DNA of 64,000 bases from Halichoerus grypus (GCF_964656455.1 NC_135714.1:126288131-126352130); one strand, 5' to 3'. Counted from the first letter of the stretch, positions 1 through 11,954 are shown. The notes: generated by a model from the letters alone, not told the origin. A program made the numbers and translations.

Positions 1-46
1 CACACACACGCACACACACGCACACGCACACGCGCACACACACACG
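1..46. repeat. (CA)n/(CGCA)n microsatellite
   Basis: A CA dinucleotide tract broken by regularly placed CG steps. It begins at the window edge, so its true length is unknown. It lies in the last intron of ARHGAP10. Confidence 0.9.
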
Positions 47-1749
47 TACCAGTAGCTCACTGTGCTTAGGAAGAGGAGCAGGATGAGAGCAGGTAACTAT
101 GGATCATCAACCCTGCAGTTATTTTGCTTAAGATCAGATTGGCTTTTCTACTTTCTCTGTGCCTTTGGACGAGTTAAGTTCTCTCTGGATCAGATTCTCC
201 ATCCTAATCTTCACGGATGTCTACAAGAGCGATGCGGTGTCAGGGCAGCATCTTGGGCCACGGGTGTGGGTAGGGCTTTGAGAACAGCGCAGACGTCCGT
301 GGAGGATGGGGCCGAGCAGGGAGCCACACTTGGCGCACTGTGGGGCGCCAGGGACCGGCTCCGTTCTGAGCCAAGGCCTGTGTTCCTCAGACTCGGTGCT
401 CTGTAGTGCTGTGTCCAGCTCTGGCTGGGTCCCTGGCACAGTGGTTCCTCAGTTTCTCCCTCAGGCCGGCTGCCCCCTTCTCCTACACGAGTATGTGAGC
501 GTCTTATTTTATGTGAGCTCCTTGTCCTGCGCGTGCTCCCTGTGACCCTCCTGCAGTGACGGCACAGAGAAGCACGGCGGACACAGAGGAACGCATTCAG
601 AACCTACACCGTGACCCTCGCGGTGTCTTAGGGCTAGTTCTTAAAGGGTACGGAAAGTCAAAGGCCCTTAAACAGGATTTATTCTTTTTACTCTACACCT
701 TCATCTCTGTGCATAATTGATCTCTTAGCAGAAAATGCATAATTTGTTGTGTGCTTGCTTAGGATGTGTAGTGAAGCTCTTCCTTGAATGGTTTGGGGTC
801 TTCCCTTCCGGGGACCGACACAGAGTAGGACAGAAGGGCAGCTCGTCTGGCCTCAGCTTCTGTGGAGCGAGGCAGGGCTCCGGGTGGCCGCTGTGACAGC
901 ACCAGCCACAGGAATGTGGCCAGGACCACCTCTTTTCTGCACACCAGCAATACTTTGGCCTCTAAAATGTCCGAGACCTTTTCCCTGTGTTTGCTTGTCC
1001 ACTGGAGCCTTACCGGCTATCATAAATGCTCTTGCAGTATAATCCCCTTTTGTACCTCATATGGGCAACAAAGAACATTGGTTTATGGCATTCAGTGGCC
1101 TTTGGTAAAGACAAAATCCAGGTCAAAGTGGCCCATGGGCCGCATCATCAGTAGTTATGTGGTTTGTAATATATACAACAGTGAGAAACCCTAAAGCAGA
1201 GTGTGGAAGAGAAAGGGATCTTTAGTAATGAAGTAGCTTGATTGCTCTTTTGCTCTTACCGTGTGGACCTGGACGTAAGTTACGAGTTTAAATTGTAGGC
1301 TGAAGATTGATCTGTATTGTAGACACATGAATGCTTAGCGGTTGTTTAGGGGCAGTGTCTCCCATCTCCCCCAGGGAGGGCCGTGTTTGTAAAGTCTCAG
1401 GGCAGCTTATATTCCTGTGACTGCCGTATGGACCTTCCCTTCTCTCCGGGCCCGGGGAACTCCAGAAGCACATTTGCCTGGTGACCAGTCAGTCCTGCTC
1501 TCTTTCCAGATAGGCAGCTTTTCGGCTGGCAGACCCTCCCGTCAGACTGGGGAGTGGTGTCCCTCCGTAGGCTGCCAGGCACGAAGAGGGGGGCCCTCTG
1601 GTGGGAGGGTTTCCGGGAGCTGGCCATCTCTTAGCAGCGCCCCCCCGACTTTGTTCATTTCCATGTGGATATGTGGCTGAGCCGATGCCTTGGGGAGCAG
1701 GTGTGGCCCAGATTAATCTTTTAAAACTCCTGGTGATTCATTTTTAAAG

Positions 1750-2250
1750 ATCTCAAATATATAAAGAGTAATCCTTGCAAAACAATTTAGCATTATCTTG
1801 GCAGGTTGAATCTGTGCAGACCCCACAACCCAACAATTGTACTCCTGTACTCTAACAATTATACCTGTGGGAATCCTTACATGTTAAGTAAAAAAAAAAA
1901 AAAAGTGAGTGCCAGAAGGCTGTATGTAATGTGGTTCTGGCTAAGCTCTGAAATAAGCAAAATAAATAGCATATTATTTAGAGATCTGTGCATGTGCGAT
2001 GAAACTGTGATTTAAACCTAGCTGGGGTAAGAGGATGAGAAATAGAACATTCAAGCTATTGGTCACCTCGAGGTGGTGGGGGCATTAGGTGAGCTAAGCA
2101 GAGGAACCAACCCAGGACGAGGCCCCTGTATTGGTCATGTGCTGGTGGCTTCCCCGGTATTCACTGTATTATGGTGATGCTTCAAAATACTTGAATATTT
2201 GTCATATATATTGTTTTTATTATGCTAAAAAAAAAACAAACCCACCCAAA
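1750..2250 (+). repeat. Old LINE 3'-end remnant
   Basis: The text around 1790-1870 (CCCAACAATTGTACTCC and a following ATTATACC-type phrase) and around 1930-2010 resembles the 3' part of ancient L1/HAL1-class elements, with an A14 run at 1890-1903. It is heavily diverged, so the family and boundaries are uncertain. Confidence 0.35.
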
Positions 2251-2367
2251 CTGGAACTGAGTCCATATTCGGTTCTGGAGAAAGCTTCTTGCAAATTATT
2301 CTTGCCGCTGGCTCCTGTGCTCCTGTTGTTATGGGACGGTAAATGAGGAGGACGTGGGAAAAGCACA

Positions 2368-3090
2368 GTGAGATTTCACCTCATACCCATTAGGATGACT
2401 GTTATCAAAAACACAGAAGAGAGCAAGCGCTGGCAAGGACGTGGAGAAATCGGAACCCTTGTGCGTTGCCGGTAGGAATGTAAAATGGTGCACGTAGCTG
2501 CGGGAGGATGGAATGGAAGTTCCTCAGACAGATGAATCACAGAGTTACCATCCAGTCCAGCAATTCCACTTCTGGATATACACACAGAAGACTTGAAAGC
2601 AGGGACTCAAACAGGTGTTTGGACACCCATGTTCACAGCTGCATTTGCACGGTAGCCAAAAGGGAAACACCTGAATGTTCCTTAACGGATGAGCGGATAA
2701 ACAAAATGTGGTAGATATATGTATAATGGAATATTCGGCCGTGAAAGGAATGAAATTCTGAGACATGCTCCAAAGTGGGTGAACCTTGAAGGTATTAAGT
2801 TAAGGGAAATAAGCCAGCCACAAAAGGCCAAATTGTGTATAATTCCACTTATATGAAATATCTATAATAGGCAAATTCATAAAGACAGAAAGTAGCATGC
2901 AGGGTCCCAGGAGCCCAGGGAGGGGGCTGGGGAGTTAGTGTTTAAGGAACACCGAGTTTCAGTTTGGGAAGGGGTAAAAGCTCTGGGATGGAGATGGTGC
3001 TGGTGGTTAGACAACACTGTGACTATTCTGAATTGCATGCTTCCAAATGATCAAAATGGTAAATTTTAGGTTATATATACAACAGTAAGA
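2368..3090 (+). mobile_element. L1 3' end (ORF2 C-terminal part plus 3' UTR)
   Basis: Characteristic L1 ORF2 tail phrases occur in sense orientation: the CGCTGGCAAGGACGTGGAG region near 2425, the AGCAATTCCACTTCTGGATAT region near 2560, the GTTCACAGCTGCATTTGCAC region near 2630, and the AAAATGTGGTAGATATATG region near 2700. The reading frame is broken many times, so this is a dead, 5'-truncated ancient copy. Confidence 0.85.
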
Positions 3091-3489
3091 ACAGTTGTAC
3101 TAGAGAGCATTGGTGTAACTGTCATCACATACTTACTGGGTTCTTCAGGCTGTGTGGCTTGCTAAGCGGCAGGACAGGGTGTGTAGCTTGGGCCCTTTCT
3201 CGACCCTGGCACGAGGTTAGCGCCCCGCGGCACTTGCTGAGGAGGACCTTGCTGTGTCAGCTCTGCGGCATGGGAGTCTGTAAGGAGCAGCTAGCTGCCT
3301 CCGCACAGCCCCTCGGTGTGGGGAGCAAGCTCCTGCCCTGTGGCCCACGGGATTGTGGCCGGCGGTAGCCCAATGTCAGGGAACTGGGGGGAATTATCTT
3401 TAGTTCACTCACCGCATTGCATTTCCGTGCCCACTACCTTTGGGAGCGTTTGAGGAGGGTATTCACTGCTCACAGTGTTCGTGACCCCA

Positions 3490-3860
3490 TACCTATTGTC
3501 TTCGTTCCGGCTGCTGGAGCAGACACCATAGACTGGGGGGCTTAAGCAGCAGAAATGTATGTCCCCCAGCTCTGGAGGCTGGGCATTCCGAGAGGGCAGC
3601 AGCAGGGTCAGGTTCTGGTGGGAGCTCCCTTCCTGCTTTCCTCACACGGTGGGGGGAGCAGGAGGGGCGTTGGGAGAAGAGGAAGTGATCACTCTCCTGT
3701 CTCTTCTCACAAGGACACTAATCCCATCATGGGACCTCACCCTCATGACCTCATCTAACTCTGACTACCTCCCAAAGACCCCACCTCCTAATCCCATCCC
3801 ATGGGGAGTCCGGGTTTCGGTGTATGAATTCTGGGAGGACACAAACATGCAGTTCCTCAC
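3490..3860 (-). mobile_element. MLT1-class MaLR LTR, reverse orientation
   Basis: The interval matches the reverse complement of MLT1/MST LTRs. Phrases such as CACCATAGACTGGGGGGCTTA, ACAAGGACACTAATCCCATC and CCCAAAGACCCCACCTCCTAAT occur in the expected order. It is a non-autonomous ERVL-MaLR relic with no coding capacity. Edges are approximate. Confidence 0.75.
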
Positions 3861-4004
3861 AGCTGTCTGGCTGCGTGCCCTGGCCTTCCCGCAGCGTGAG
3901 GCGGGCAGGGGCTCGGCAGCTGACACTGACAGGTAGGGTACGGTCCACAGGGACGGGCACCCGCACACATACTTCCCTGCATTGCACAGGGCATGGACCT
4001 GGCG

Positions 4005-4202
4005 GATGCCTGGCATCACACTTCATGTAAATTGTCTCATTTTAGTCTTTGCAGCAACTTCAAATGAGTTACTGCTTCCCCTCTTTTCAAAATGAGGAGC
4101 GTGGCAGTCAGAGGCGATGAAGTAAATCATCCAGGGTTGTCCAGTCATGAAGGAGCCAGGGTTCGAGCCAGGACCTCATTTCTCTTATACTCACTGCCTC
4201 TT
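4005..4202 (+). repeat. MIR SINE
   Basis: It contains the MIR-type order: TCTCATTTTAGTCTTTGCAGC, then a CCCCTCTTTTCAAAATGAGG segment, then a shortened TCATCCAGGGTTGTCCAG region, then GCCAGGGTTCGAGCCAGGAC. This matches the usual 'fewer gaps in the 3' half' decay of mammalian-wide MIRs. Confidence 0.7.
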
Positions 4203-4249
4203 GGAGTCAGAATCTTCCCCCAAAATGAGGCTGTTATTTCCGAAACTGC

Positions 4250-4623
4250 CTGCATTAGGGTTCTCCAGAGAAACAGAACACATGGGATATGTCTGTCAAT
4301 GAATGAATCGTTTTCCATAGATCGCTATTGGCTCATGCGGTTGTGGGAAATGTACAACCTGCAGGGGAGGCTGGCGGGCTGGAGACCCAGGGAGGCATTG
4401 CAGTCCGTGTCCAAAGGCAGTGCGAGGGCAGGGTTCCCTCTTCTTTGAGGGAGCCCACTCTTTGTTCCATTAAGGCCTTCAACTTATTAGGCGAGGCCCA
4501 CCTGTATCCTGGATGATAATCTGCTTTACTCAGAGTCTACTGATCTCCCTGTTCATTACATCTAAACATCTAGAATAACACGTGGGTACCATGGCCTCAC
4601 CAAGTTAACACATGAAACTACCA
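4250..4623 (+). repeat. Ancient interspersed repeat, LTR-like, family not named
   Basis: It begins with GGGTTCTCCAGAGAAACAGA and ends near ACCAAGTTAACACATGAAAC, with GGCCTTCAACTTATTAGGCG internally. These phrases recur widely in mammalian genomes and I recognise them as a repeat, but I cannot assign the family name with confidence. No coding capacity is seen. Confidence 0.5.
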
Positions 4624-5084
4624 CTCTGCCATTGGAGGAAGCGGTTTGATCGGCCAAGTATAGCGGGGAGCCTAGGATGGGTCTTTTGGGATTTGATGCT
4701 CCCAGGAGGGACTGGGTCCTCACAGAGGTGGTGAGACCCTCACAGGCCTCATCTGTAACCTCTGAGCCACCTTCCCTGTGCCTGGGGAGCCCAGCTATGG
4801 GTGCTTGGCCCTCCTCCATCCCATTCCCAGCCCTTGGCCATTTCCAACCTCTTGGATACTGCAAGAGTCTCCTCAGTCCCCTCTCTACGTTGGTGACCCT
4901 TCTCTCCCGCCCTTTGGAGAGATGAGGGCTGCAGAAGAAGCAGATGAGGTGTGGAGAAGCCCCCTGGTCTGCGAGAGGATTGGTGCAGGATTCTCAACCT
5001 CGCCTGGTTTCCCACATCAGGCCTCCTTCACCTCCAGCTTCATGGGGAACTGCCTTTCTTTCTCTTCTGCTCAGCCTGTGTCTA

Positions 5085-5320
5085 TTAATACCTACTCTGT
5101 GTGGGAGTGGGCGTTTGTGGTGTATAAAGAAACAATGAGCACCTCCAAGGTGTTCTTCCATAAGCTACTTTACAGACTCCTTGTAGCAGTCATCCAGGCT
5201 AAGTGCTGGTAGCCCCATCTTGCAGGGGAGGAGGCTGCGTGAGGCCCTGAGGGTTCAGTAGCTCCCCAGTGCACCTGGCTGGCACTCGCCAGCTGGGAGT
5301 CTCCCTTCCAGGCTCTCTGT
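5085..5320 (+). repeat. Diverged MIR
   Basis: A central phrase CCCCATCTTGCAGGGGAGGAGG followed by TGAGGCCCTGAGGGTTCAGTAG resembles the MIR core in sense orientation. It is strongly diverged. Confidence 0.4.
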
Positions 5321-5571
5321 CCTGAGCCTGGGGCCCCTTTCCATGGAGGCCCTCAAGTTGTACAACCTCTGGGGGCCTTTCCCATGGAATCCAGTCCCCT
5401 TCCCCTGACAGCAGCTTCTGCTGACATTGCCAGCTTGGGGGATTTGGAATAAGGGAGAGCCTTTAAAAATCCTGCTCTGAGGACCAGTTTCAGGCTAGAA
5501 ATCAGTGAGGGAGCAAAGAAGGTGACTGGTTGCCAGACCGCCTGGAAAGCATATACCTCGTTCATTTGATT

Positions 5572-5808
5572 ATTCATTCTTTTTTTTTTTTCTTAAAGAT
5601 TTTATTTATTTATTTGACACACAGGGGGAGAGAGAGAGAGAAGGGATCACAAGTAGGCAGAGCGGCATGCAGAGGGAGGGGGAGAAGCTGGCGCCCCACT
5701 GAGCAGGGAGCCCGATGTGGGACTCGATCCCAGGACCCTGAGATCATGACCTGAGCCGAAGGCAGATGCTTAATGACTGAGCCACCCAGGCGCCCTGATT
5801 CATTCTTT
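5572..5808 (-). mobile_element. CAN SINE (tRNA-Lys-derived), reverse orientation, with TSD
   Basis: Read on the - strand it has the GGGCGCCTGGGTGGCTCAGT head, the tRNA-derived body, a purine/pyrimidine-rich stretch and an AAATAAATAAATAAAATC-type tail ending in oligo(A). An 11-bp duplication, ATTCATTCTTT, flanks it at 5572-5582 and 5798-5808. It sits in ARHGAP10 intronic sequence in antisense orientation. It is a retroposon, not a functional tRNA gene. Confidence 0.95.
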
Positions 5809-5910
5809 AAACAAATCCTCATGTGCCGGGCACAGTGCTGGGGGTGCAGGGTCCCTGTGTCATGGTAGAACCTAGACTAGAGAGGGAGAGTCATAGTCAA
5901 CCTCCCGCCC

Positions 5911-5980
5911 TCCCTCTCTGTCTCTCTGTCTCCCTCTCTGTCTCTGTCTCTCTGTCTCTCTCTCTCACACACACACACAC
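5911..5980. repeat. (TCTCTG)n/(TC)n/(CA)n compound simple repeat
   Basis: Pyrimidine repeats of TCTCTG and TCTC pass directly into a short CA run ending near 5980. Confidence 0.85.
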
Positions 5981-7218
5981 GGAACATGTACAGTGTATTA
6001 CTGGGGCTCTGACCTAGTCTGGAGCTGCTAGGACAGTCTCGGAGGGAGGGACACCTCAGCTGCTCCCTGCAGGGTGAGGAGGTGTCCTCCAGGCCTAGGC
6101 GGGGAGAGGAGCATCCGAGCCGAGGGAGCAGCCATGTGGAGGTCACACTGTGGGCTGCCACACATTAGTGGGTGATGAACTCCATTTGCTGAGCTGCGGT
6201 CAGCGTTTCAGAAGAGAATAAAGAGTGCATGGCGCACAGCGAGGGAAGTACTGTTTCGGAAGCTTTTGTGTGGTGGGCACATGTCTGTGTACGGGTTTCT
6301 GATACATAGTAGTTGTTCTGGGGGGGGATCGCAGCTGCACGACTCAGCCAGCTCCGGGCAGGTCTGCAGGTGGGGGGGGGGGTCCCCCGCCTCCCCTCCC
6401 CTTCCCTCCCCTCTCTCCACACAGCTGCCACTTCGCTCCTGGCCCTGGTCGAGGCCTGAGTGGCGGCTTGCCCACAGTTGGGGGTTAAGTGCTTCTGTAT
6501 TTTACTTCCAAACCCTGGTGACAAGTGCTCGGACCCTGTGCGCTTTGCTGTCCAGCCTGCAGTGCTTCTCTTCTGTATCTGCCATGGATATTCCTGGACA
6601 TGAGCAGTTTGCCAGGCACTGCGCCCAGGTATGTGCGGCCTAGGCCCTGCCCTCAGGAGCACCCCATTCTGTGTGGCAGACAGGTGCCCAGACGAGGCCT
6701 GAGAAGTGCTGAGAATGGTTGAGGGCGTCTGCCCAGAGGTCAGGACATTAGAGGTCTCTGAGAGCAAGACCACCTGGTGGAGAGGTGGGGGGAAGGCACT
6801 CGAGGTGGAAGGCACCGCGCTGGTGGGGAGTCGGAGGGGAGGCTGCGGGTTTGGGCAGGACCGGGTATCTGCGCACCCGACCAGGAGAAGCTGGGGTCTG
6901 TTCCTGTACGTGCCAGCAAAGGTGATCGGCTCTGTGTTCTAGAGAGTTCACTGAGCTCCTTTGTGCACGGAGGATTGGAAGGAGCCAGACGAGAAGCTGG
7001 GGGACCGGTTAGGAGGCTGCTGCAGGAGGAATGATGGGGGCTGTAGTGGCCGAGGGGCAGATCCTATAAATATTGCTTGTGCAGATTTGTAACCAGACAG
7101 CCCAGCCGTGGGCCCCCTTCTCTTCTGGTCGAGCCTTTAAGATACACAGCGGTGCAGTGAATTCTACAGGAAGCAAGGGCTTGGGGGCATTTTGCTAAAA
7201 AGTGATTTCTCTTTTCAG

Positions 7219-7307
7219 TGCAAACCTCGAGGGAACCTGGCTGGCTAGAAGGGACCCTGAATGGCAAGAGGGGGCTGATCCCACAGAATTACGTCAAGCT
7301 GCTCTAG
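7219..7307 (+). CDS. ARHGAP10: ARHGAP10 terminal coding exon (end of SH3 domain)
   Basis: This is the last coding segment of Rho GTPase-activating protein 10 (GRAF2), a BAR-PH-RhoGAP-SH3 protein. From family knowledge, it stimulates GTP hydrolysis on Cdc42/RhoA at membranes and acts with the actin and focal-adhesion machinery. The exon follows a pyrimidine-rich acceptor (TTTCTCTTTTCAG, AG at 7217-7218). It opens with the last two bases of a split codon and then encodes 28 residues from QTSREPGW to QNYVKLL, stopping at TAG 7305-7307. EPGWLEG and GLIPQNYV are the classic second half of an SH3 fold: the conserved Trp and the ALYDY-distal PxxY-type strand with Pro and Tyr. The first half of the SH3 must lie in the upstream exon, outside this window. 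Position directly downstream of NR3C2 and opposite to it matches the human 4q31 order. Confidence 0.93.
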
Positions 7308-7955
7308 TGTCTGGCCGGTGAGGCCCCACGTGGACCTTGGCACCTGGGAACCTGCCTTCTCCCTCCAGGACGGAACCCACAGCCACCTGGACACAGGAAC
7401 TACATATCACCGATGGGCACTCCAGGGGCAGGGAGGGGGGCCTACGGCCAGAGGCGGGGGCAGAGGACGTACCGCACGGGAACTGCATCGATCTGTGGAG
7501 CGGGAGAAGAGCATCAGCATTAACAGGATGGACTTTTCATATGTCAAGCCTCGGGACTTCGGACTGTGAGTTTTTAATTATCCAGTCCTCGGCCTGCCCA
7601 GCCTCCCCCGCGGGTGACGGCTCCACCGGGCAGCCCCCTGTGCACCTGCTGCTGAGATTTTAAAGGGAACTGTACTTACTCACGGTGGTGTTTGCAGGCT
7701 GTGCTCTTGGCTGTGGTTGATGGGGTGTGGAGGGGGCTGCTCCTGGCAGGTGGGGGACGGGTCCAAACCCAGAGGGCAGTGGAGAGATGCTCCTTCCTAG
7801 GCGGCCACCGCGGGCCCACCTTCACTCTACTTAGAGCACACTGGCGTATTTATAACAGGCTTCTCGTTGGTGCTTCTCCCCTGTGTGCTGTTTCCCAAAC
7901 ACCACCTTTTTGCCCCAAGCTCTCTGTAAATGAAATAAAATGTAATTTACTATTT
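7308..7955 (+). other. ARHGAP10: ARHGAP10 3' UTR
   Basis: This runs from the stop codon to the first good poly(A) signal. It has no repeat insertion and is moderately GC-rich. The end point is inferred from AATAAA at 7934-7939 followed by a TG-rich stretch (TTTGTGTGTC near 7958). Alternative longer forms are possible. Confidence 0.65.
7934..7939 (+). terminator. ARHGAP10: Poly(A) signal AATAAA for ARHGAP10
   Basis: A canonical hexamer with a GT-rich downstream element within about 30 bases. It is the first AATAAA after the ARHGAP10 stop on the + strand. Confidence 0.65.
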
Positions 7956-9349
7956 GATTTGTGTGTCATAATGTGGGGAAGAGATCATGGAATGCATTCC
8001 CTCTGTAATGTTTTATGCTTTGGCACCCGGTGCGTAGAAATTCCCTCTCCTGTGATGCTGGCACACGCCCACGGGTAGAATTTAGTAACAAGGAACCTTG
8101 CTTATCCACAGCAGGCCGTGTTCCTGACGGCAGCAGCCTTCGCTGGTGTGTGAACTCCTGGAGGGCCACCTCCGGCCCCCTGAACACGCCTTGCCCCCCG
8201 AGGCGTGTGTGACTCCTGAGCAGGAGTGGGGCTGGGGCTCTGCCCCCCAGTGGCTTGCACGTGAGCTGCGTCCATGCCGTGGAGGCCCGCCTTCCCGACT
8301 CGCGTCACTGGACTACTCTGTCCCCACCCCACCCCATATTCCTTCTGTTTTCCAGGCCTCAGCGCTAATCTCTCCATCTGCATTAAGGCGGGCAGCCGGG
8401 CGGCCGGTCAGGCATCCAGACCGTTCCTGGAGGAGTCTCCGCCATGACCCTGCCCCTTATGGCACCCCAGCTGTGGGCGGGCCCCACTGGGAGGCTTCGT
8501 CCTTCTTCCCAGGCACAGACTAAACCAACTTCTCCTTTGTCCCCTGATCTGGAGTCCTTGGAGTGTGGAGCTCCTTTTTAGGAGCCTCATGATTCTGAAG
8601 ACTGCCCCACTACAGGGCCTGCTGTGGAGGCCTGGCGGGTCTCTCTTCCCCACGGGAGGGAGGCTCCTCAGCCTGTCAGACTTTGCTCCTGAGAATTTGC
8701 CACAGGAAGGATGTGTCTACTGCCTCTTCTCCAGATGAGTTGATTCGAGAGCTTGCTGGTTATCAGGTTTGAAGTCACCTCTGTGGACCATGCAGGGTGT
8801 CAAGTTTGGGGTGATGGGTAGACAGGGGAATGGGCCTGTTGAAAAGCATCCATGTTTTACATAAAAAAAAAAAAGATAGTCTGAGTGCAATCTAATTTAG
8901 AGTACTGACCTGTGGGCCCAGGGGAGAGGGCTGGGACTGCCGAGAGCCCAGGGCCACATGACAACGGCCAGCCCTGGCGTCCTATTTTCTGAGTTATCAC
9001 TTCCTGCTCACGCCCCTGCTTAGGGATGTGGAAGGGGAATTTGGTTTATGAGAAGGAGTTACTGATGTGTCCCACTTTAAGAAAGCCCTCTGTGGGACAA
9101 TGCAAACGTCCGGGCACTTGGAGTGGGCTCAGTATAGCGCTGGGAGTGATCTCCTGGCAGTTTTCCTAATTGCTGTATCCCTGTGGGGCCTTACAGATAA
9201 GCCCACCTGCACCAAGACCTGACTGATTTGCTTGCTTATGGGCAATTTCCATCCTTGACAGTGAGGTGCACCCTACCTGCTGGTCCCCGCCCAATGGCTG
9301 TTAACCCCCAAAGTGTGTTTACTGCCCCTCACTTGGTCAAGGAAATTGC

Positions 9350-9500
9350 TACTAAGTCTGACTACCTGTGTGATTTTGGGTAGATTAAATTGACTCTGTG
9401 ATTCTGTTTCTGCCTCCTAAAAAGAAAACGATAGCCAGAGGTTTGGCTTGAAATGATGTAACCCGAGTAGCATGCCCAGCATGTAGTATATGTTTAGTTA
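9350..9500 (-). repeat. MIR, reverse orientation
   Basis: TCTGACTACCTGTGTGATTTTGGG, then a CTCTGTGATTCTGTTTCTGCC phrase, then GCATGCCCAGCATGTAGTATA correspond to the reverse complement of MIR in the right order. They are diverged. Confidence 0.55.
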
Positions 9501-10195
9501 ATGGGACCTGCTGTCCCCTGTCTTGTTACCACTATGATTGTCACTAGCACCTTTGGTGTCAGGGCCATTTGTGTTCCATAGGGTGACAATGGGGTGGTCG
9601 CGAAGCCTCAGAACATGCTGGGTGCGAGGTCCCCAACAGCCCCAGGCCCTGCAGAACCCCCCTGTGGCGAGCCGGGGAGGAGCGCCAGGGGGCAGCCAGG
9701 GCTGTTTGCCTCTGCCAACGGGGACTGGTGCGGCCAGGCTTGCCAAGGCGTCCAGGTAGGGAGCTGCCCTTTGGGTCTGGCCCAGAATATACTTAGTAAC
9801 GGGATCACGAGGTGTTCGCTTACACTGGCAGATCATCTTCACTTCCCCAGATGAGGAATAGGGTGTATTTGTTTCTGTGTTTCTGCTGCATGGGCGTGGC
9901 CAGTCCCCCGAGCATCTGCAGGGCTCTGGCCTCTCAGCCCACCTCATTCGAACCAGGCCTTCAGCCTGTGTTCATTGAGAGTCACCAAGGGAGGTTTGGG
10001 CAAAAGCAGACACTCAGATTTTGTGTTTCTGCTTGCCATGGGGCTGTCTATGGGGCTCACATCTGATTGCATCATCCAAGGACCTGTTCTGGAGACCTCT
10101 GTGCCTGTAAAGAAGATGCCATGTGAGACTAGAGCCAAAGAGCTTGTGGGGTTTTTCCCCTCCTTTCCTTTGTAGTAGCAGAAACATTTGCAGTT

Positions 10196-10222
10196 GGGGG
10201 CACGGGGCGGGGGGGCCGGGGG
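10196..10222 (+). other. G-quadruplex-type motif, intergenic
   Basis: Four G runs of 5, 4, 7 and 5 bases are separated by loops of 3, 1 and 2 bases. This satisfies the standard G4 pattern. It lies between the two convergent 3' ends. Confidence 0.6.
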
Positions 10223-10269
10223 AAGCAGTAGATTTTCTGTGCCAGCGACGGATGTTTAACTCATTCTTT

Positions 10270-10390
10270 CCGTATAGTGACTGAATGAGCCCGGAGAATT
10301 TATCCCATTTTATAGATGGGAAAATGGAGGCCCTTCAAGGACAAAGAGCCTTGCTCAGGTTCAGTCAGCTAATCATGTTCTTTCTGCTGT
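10270..10390 (+). repeat. MIR fragment
   Basis: A CCCATTTTATAGATGGGAAAAT core followed by a CTTGCTCAGGTTCAGTCAGC segment matches the MIR core in sense orientation. Confidence 0.6.
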
Positions 10391-10431
10391 ACCATCTTGC
10401 CTCTGGGGGCCAGCCAGTAGGGGACAATGGC

Positions 10432-10822
10432 TGTTTTGGGTTGATTCGCACTCCCCCTCCCAAATTTGTATGCTGAAATCCTAACCCCCAGTACCTCAGA
10501 ACATGACCTCATTTGGAAATAGGATCATTACAGGTGTAATTAGTTAAGATGAGGTCAGTACAGTTGGGCCCTAATCCAATATGACTGGTCTCCTTATAAA
10601 AAGGGGAAATTTGTACACAGAGACAGATGCACATAGAGGGAAGACAACGTGAAGAGACACATAGGGAGAAGACAGCCATCCACGAGTCAAGAAGGGAAGT
10701 CTAGAACAGATCCCTCCCTCACGGCCCTCAGAAGGAACCAACTCTGCCAATACCTCGATCTCAGACTTGGAACCAACAGTTTGTGGTACCTTATACAGCA
10801 TTCCTAGGGGACTAATACGGTG
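10432..10822 (+). mobile_element. MLT1A-like LTR (ERVL-MaLR), sense
   Basis: It starts TGTTTTGGGTTGA and ends near GGGGACTAATACGG. Internally it shows the ordered phrases CCTAACCCCCAGTACCTCAG, GGGCCCTAATCCAATATGAC, TCCTTATAAAAAGGGGAAAT and CCCTCAGAAGGAACCAAC. It is a solo LTR relic with no coding sequence. Confidence 0.85.
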
Positions 10823-10879
10823 GCTACCTGTATGAGTCTTGATTAAAAACAACCTATTTTGAACCCTTTTTCACTATTT

Positions 10880-11000
10880 TATACCTTGGTGACCTTGGGC
10901 AAGTGAACTTGACTTCTTTCTGCTTCTGTGGAGAGAGCACTACCGACCTCACTGGGATGGTGTGACCAATGGTGACGTGAAGTGCCTGAGGGGTGCGCAG
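10880..11000 (-). repeat. MIR, reverse orientation
   Basis: GGTGACCTTGGGCAAGTGAACTTGA and the following TTCTGCTTCTGTGG and TCACTGGGATGGT phrases are the reverse-oriented MIR pattern. Confidence 0.55.
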
Positions 11001-11954
11001 CCGGAAACACAGCTCGGTAAGTAGAGATGGGAGAAGGCAGCCGGCAGGGTGGCCCGATGGTGGGAATTAGTCTCTGCCCCCCCTTCCTGTCTCCGGCCAC
11101 TCGCTGCTTTTCTCCAGGTCCTTCTCCAAAGGCCAATGCTTGGTCTTCCCCTCTACATCGTCCGACCTTTCCCTGCCTTCCCAAGGACATACTCTGCCTC
11201 TGTCATCTTGGCTTTGTCTTTGTACCCTATTCACCTCAGTGCTGAGCCCCTTCTCACCTTCTTATGTTTCCCCTCCAATCTCTCCAAGCCAGTCTTGGTG
11301 ACTCCTTTTCTCAGCCAGATGTTTTCCGTGACTTTTTGAGTCTTCTTGAGCCACACAACTTTCCTTCCTTCCTCTTGTCCAGAGATGTTTTTCCAAGAGG
11401 GCGTGGCTCTGCAAATGTCTTCTCAGAAGCTTGTCAGCACTCTTTTTCCTTCGCTGGTCTGGGCAGTAATTTATTGCTACCCCACTTGGGTAACCTGGCA
11501 TATCCTCCTAATGCTCATGTCTGCAAAAAGTGTCTCAATCTACTGGTTGGAGGAATACCTTGGGGAATTCCTTGCTATCAGAAGATCGACTTGATTGGAA
11601 TGCCGACTTCTGCATTTTGCCCAACAAGAGACCCGCACTTTGGATTTGGACAGTTAACACACCAGATTCATTTGGGCAGCTCAGTGCCATGTGCTGGTGT
11701 CGAGATTTCTCCTTCCTTGGAGGATTTAGCAAATGAGGCAACGCTGCAGACGGAGCAACTCAGAGAGCGGGAGGAGCATGATCCAACCCAGCTCAGCCAG
11801 TCTTTACAGGAGCTGTGACCCTCTCTGGACCAGGCTGGCCCAGGGCATGAAGAACCAAAGAAATGGGTTTTTCAGACCACAGATAGCCCGGAAACTGCTG
11901 TCCTGGCAACATCAATTCTATGAAAAAGCATCAGAGTAATTGCTAGTGGTAGAT

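Larger units (their letters stand above)
1..7218 (+). other. ARHGAP10: ARHGAP10 last intron (partial)
   Basis: Everything left of the acceptor at 7217-7218 should be the final intron of ARHGAP10. I searched for the preceding exon, which should encode the first half of the SH3 domain (motifs like ALYPCEAEH and SELSF), and did not find it on the + strand. The penultimate exon therefore probably lies to the left of the window. The listed repeats occupy part of the interval. The stretches 47-1750, 3100-3480, 4630-5080 and 6020-7200 look like unique intronic sequence in which I see nothing that codes. Confidence 0.7.

Noticed and set aside
6165..6815. Open frame of 216 codons on the - strand
   Set aside because: Low-complexity, GC-rich intron of ARHGAP10. 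No domain, no splice signals and no homology that I recognise.
1..7200. Search for the penultimate ARHGAP10 exon (first half of SH3)
   Set aside because: No stretch encoding the expected SH3 start next to a GT donor was found, so no further ARHGAP10 exon is claimed.
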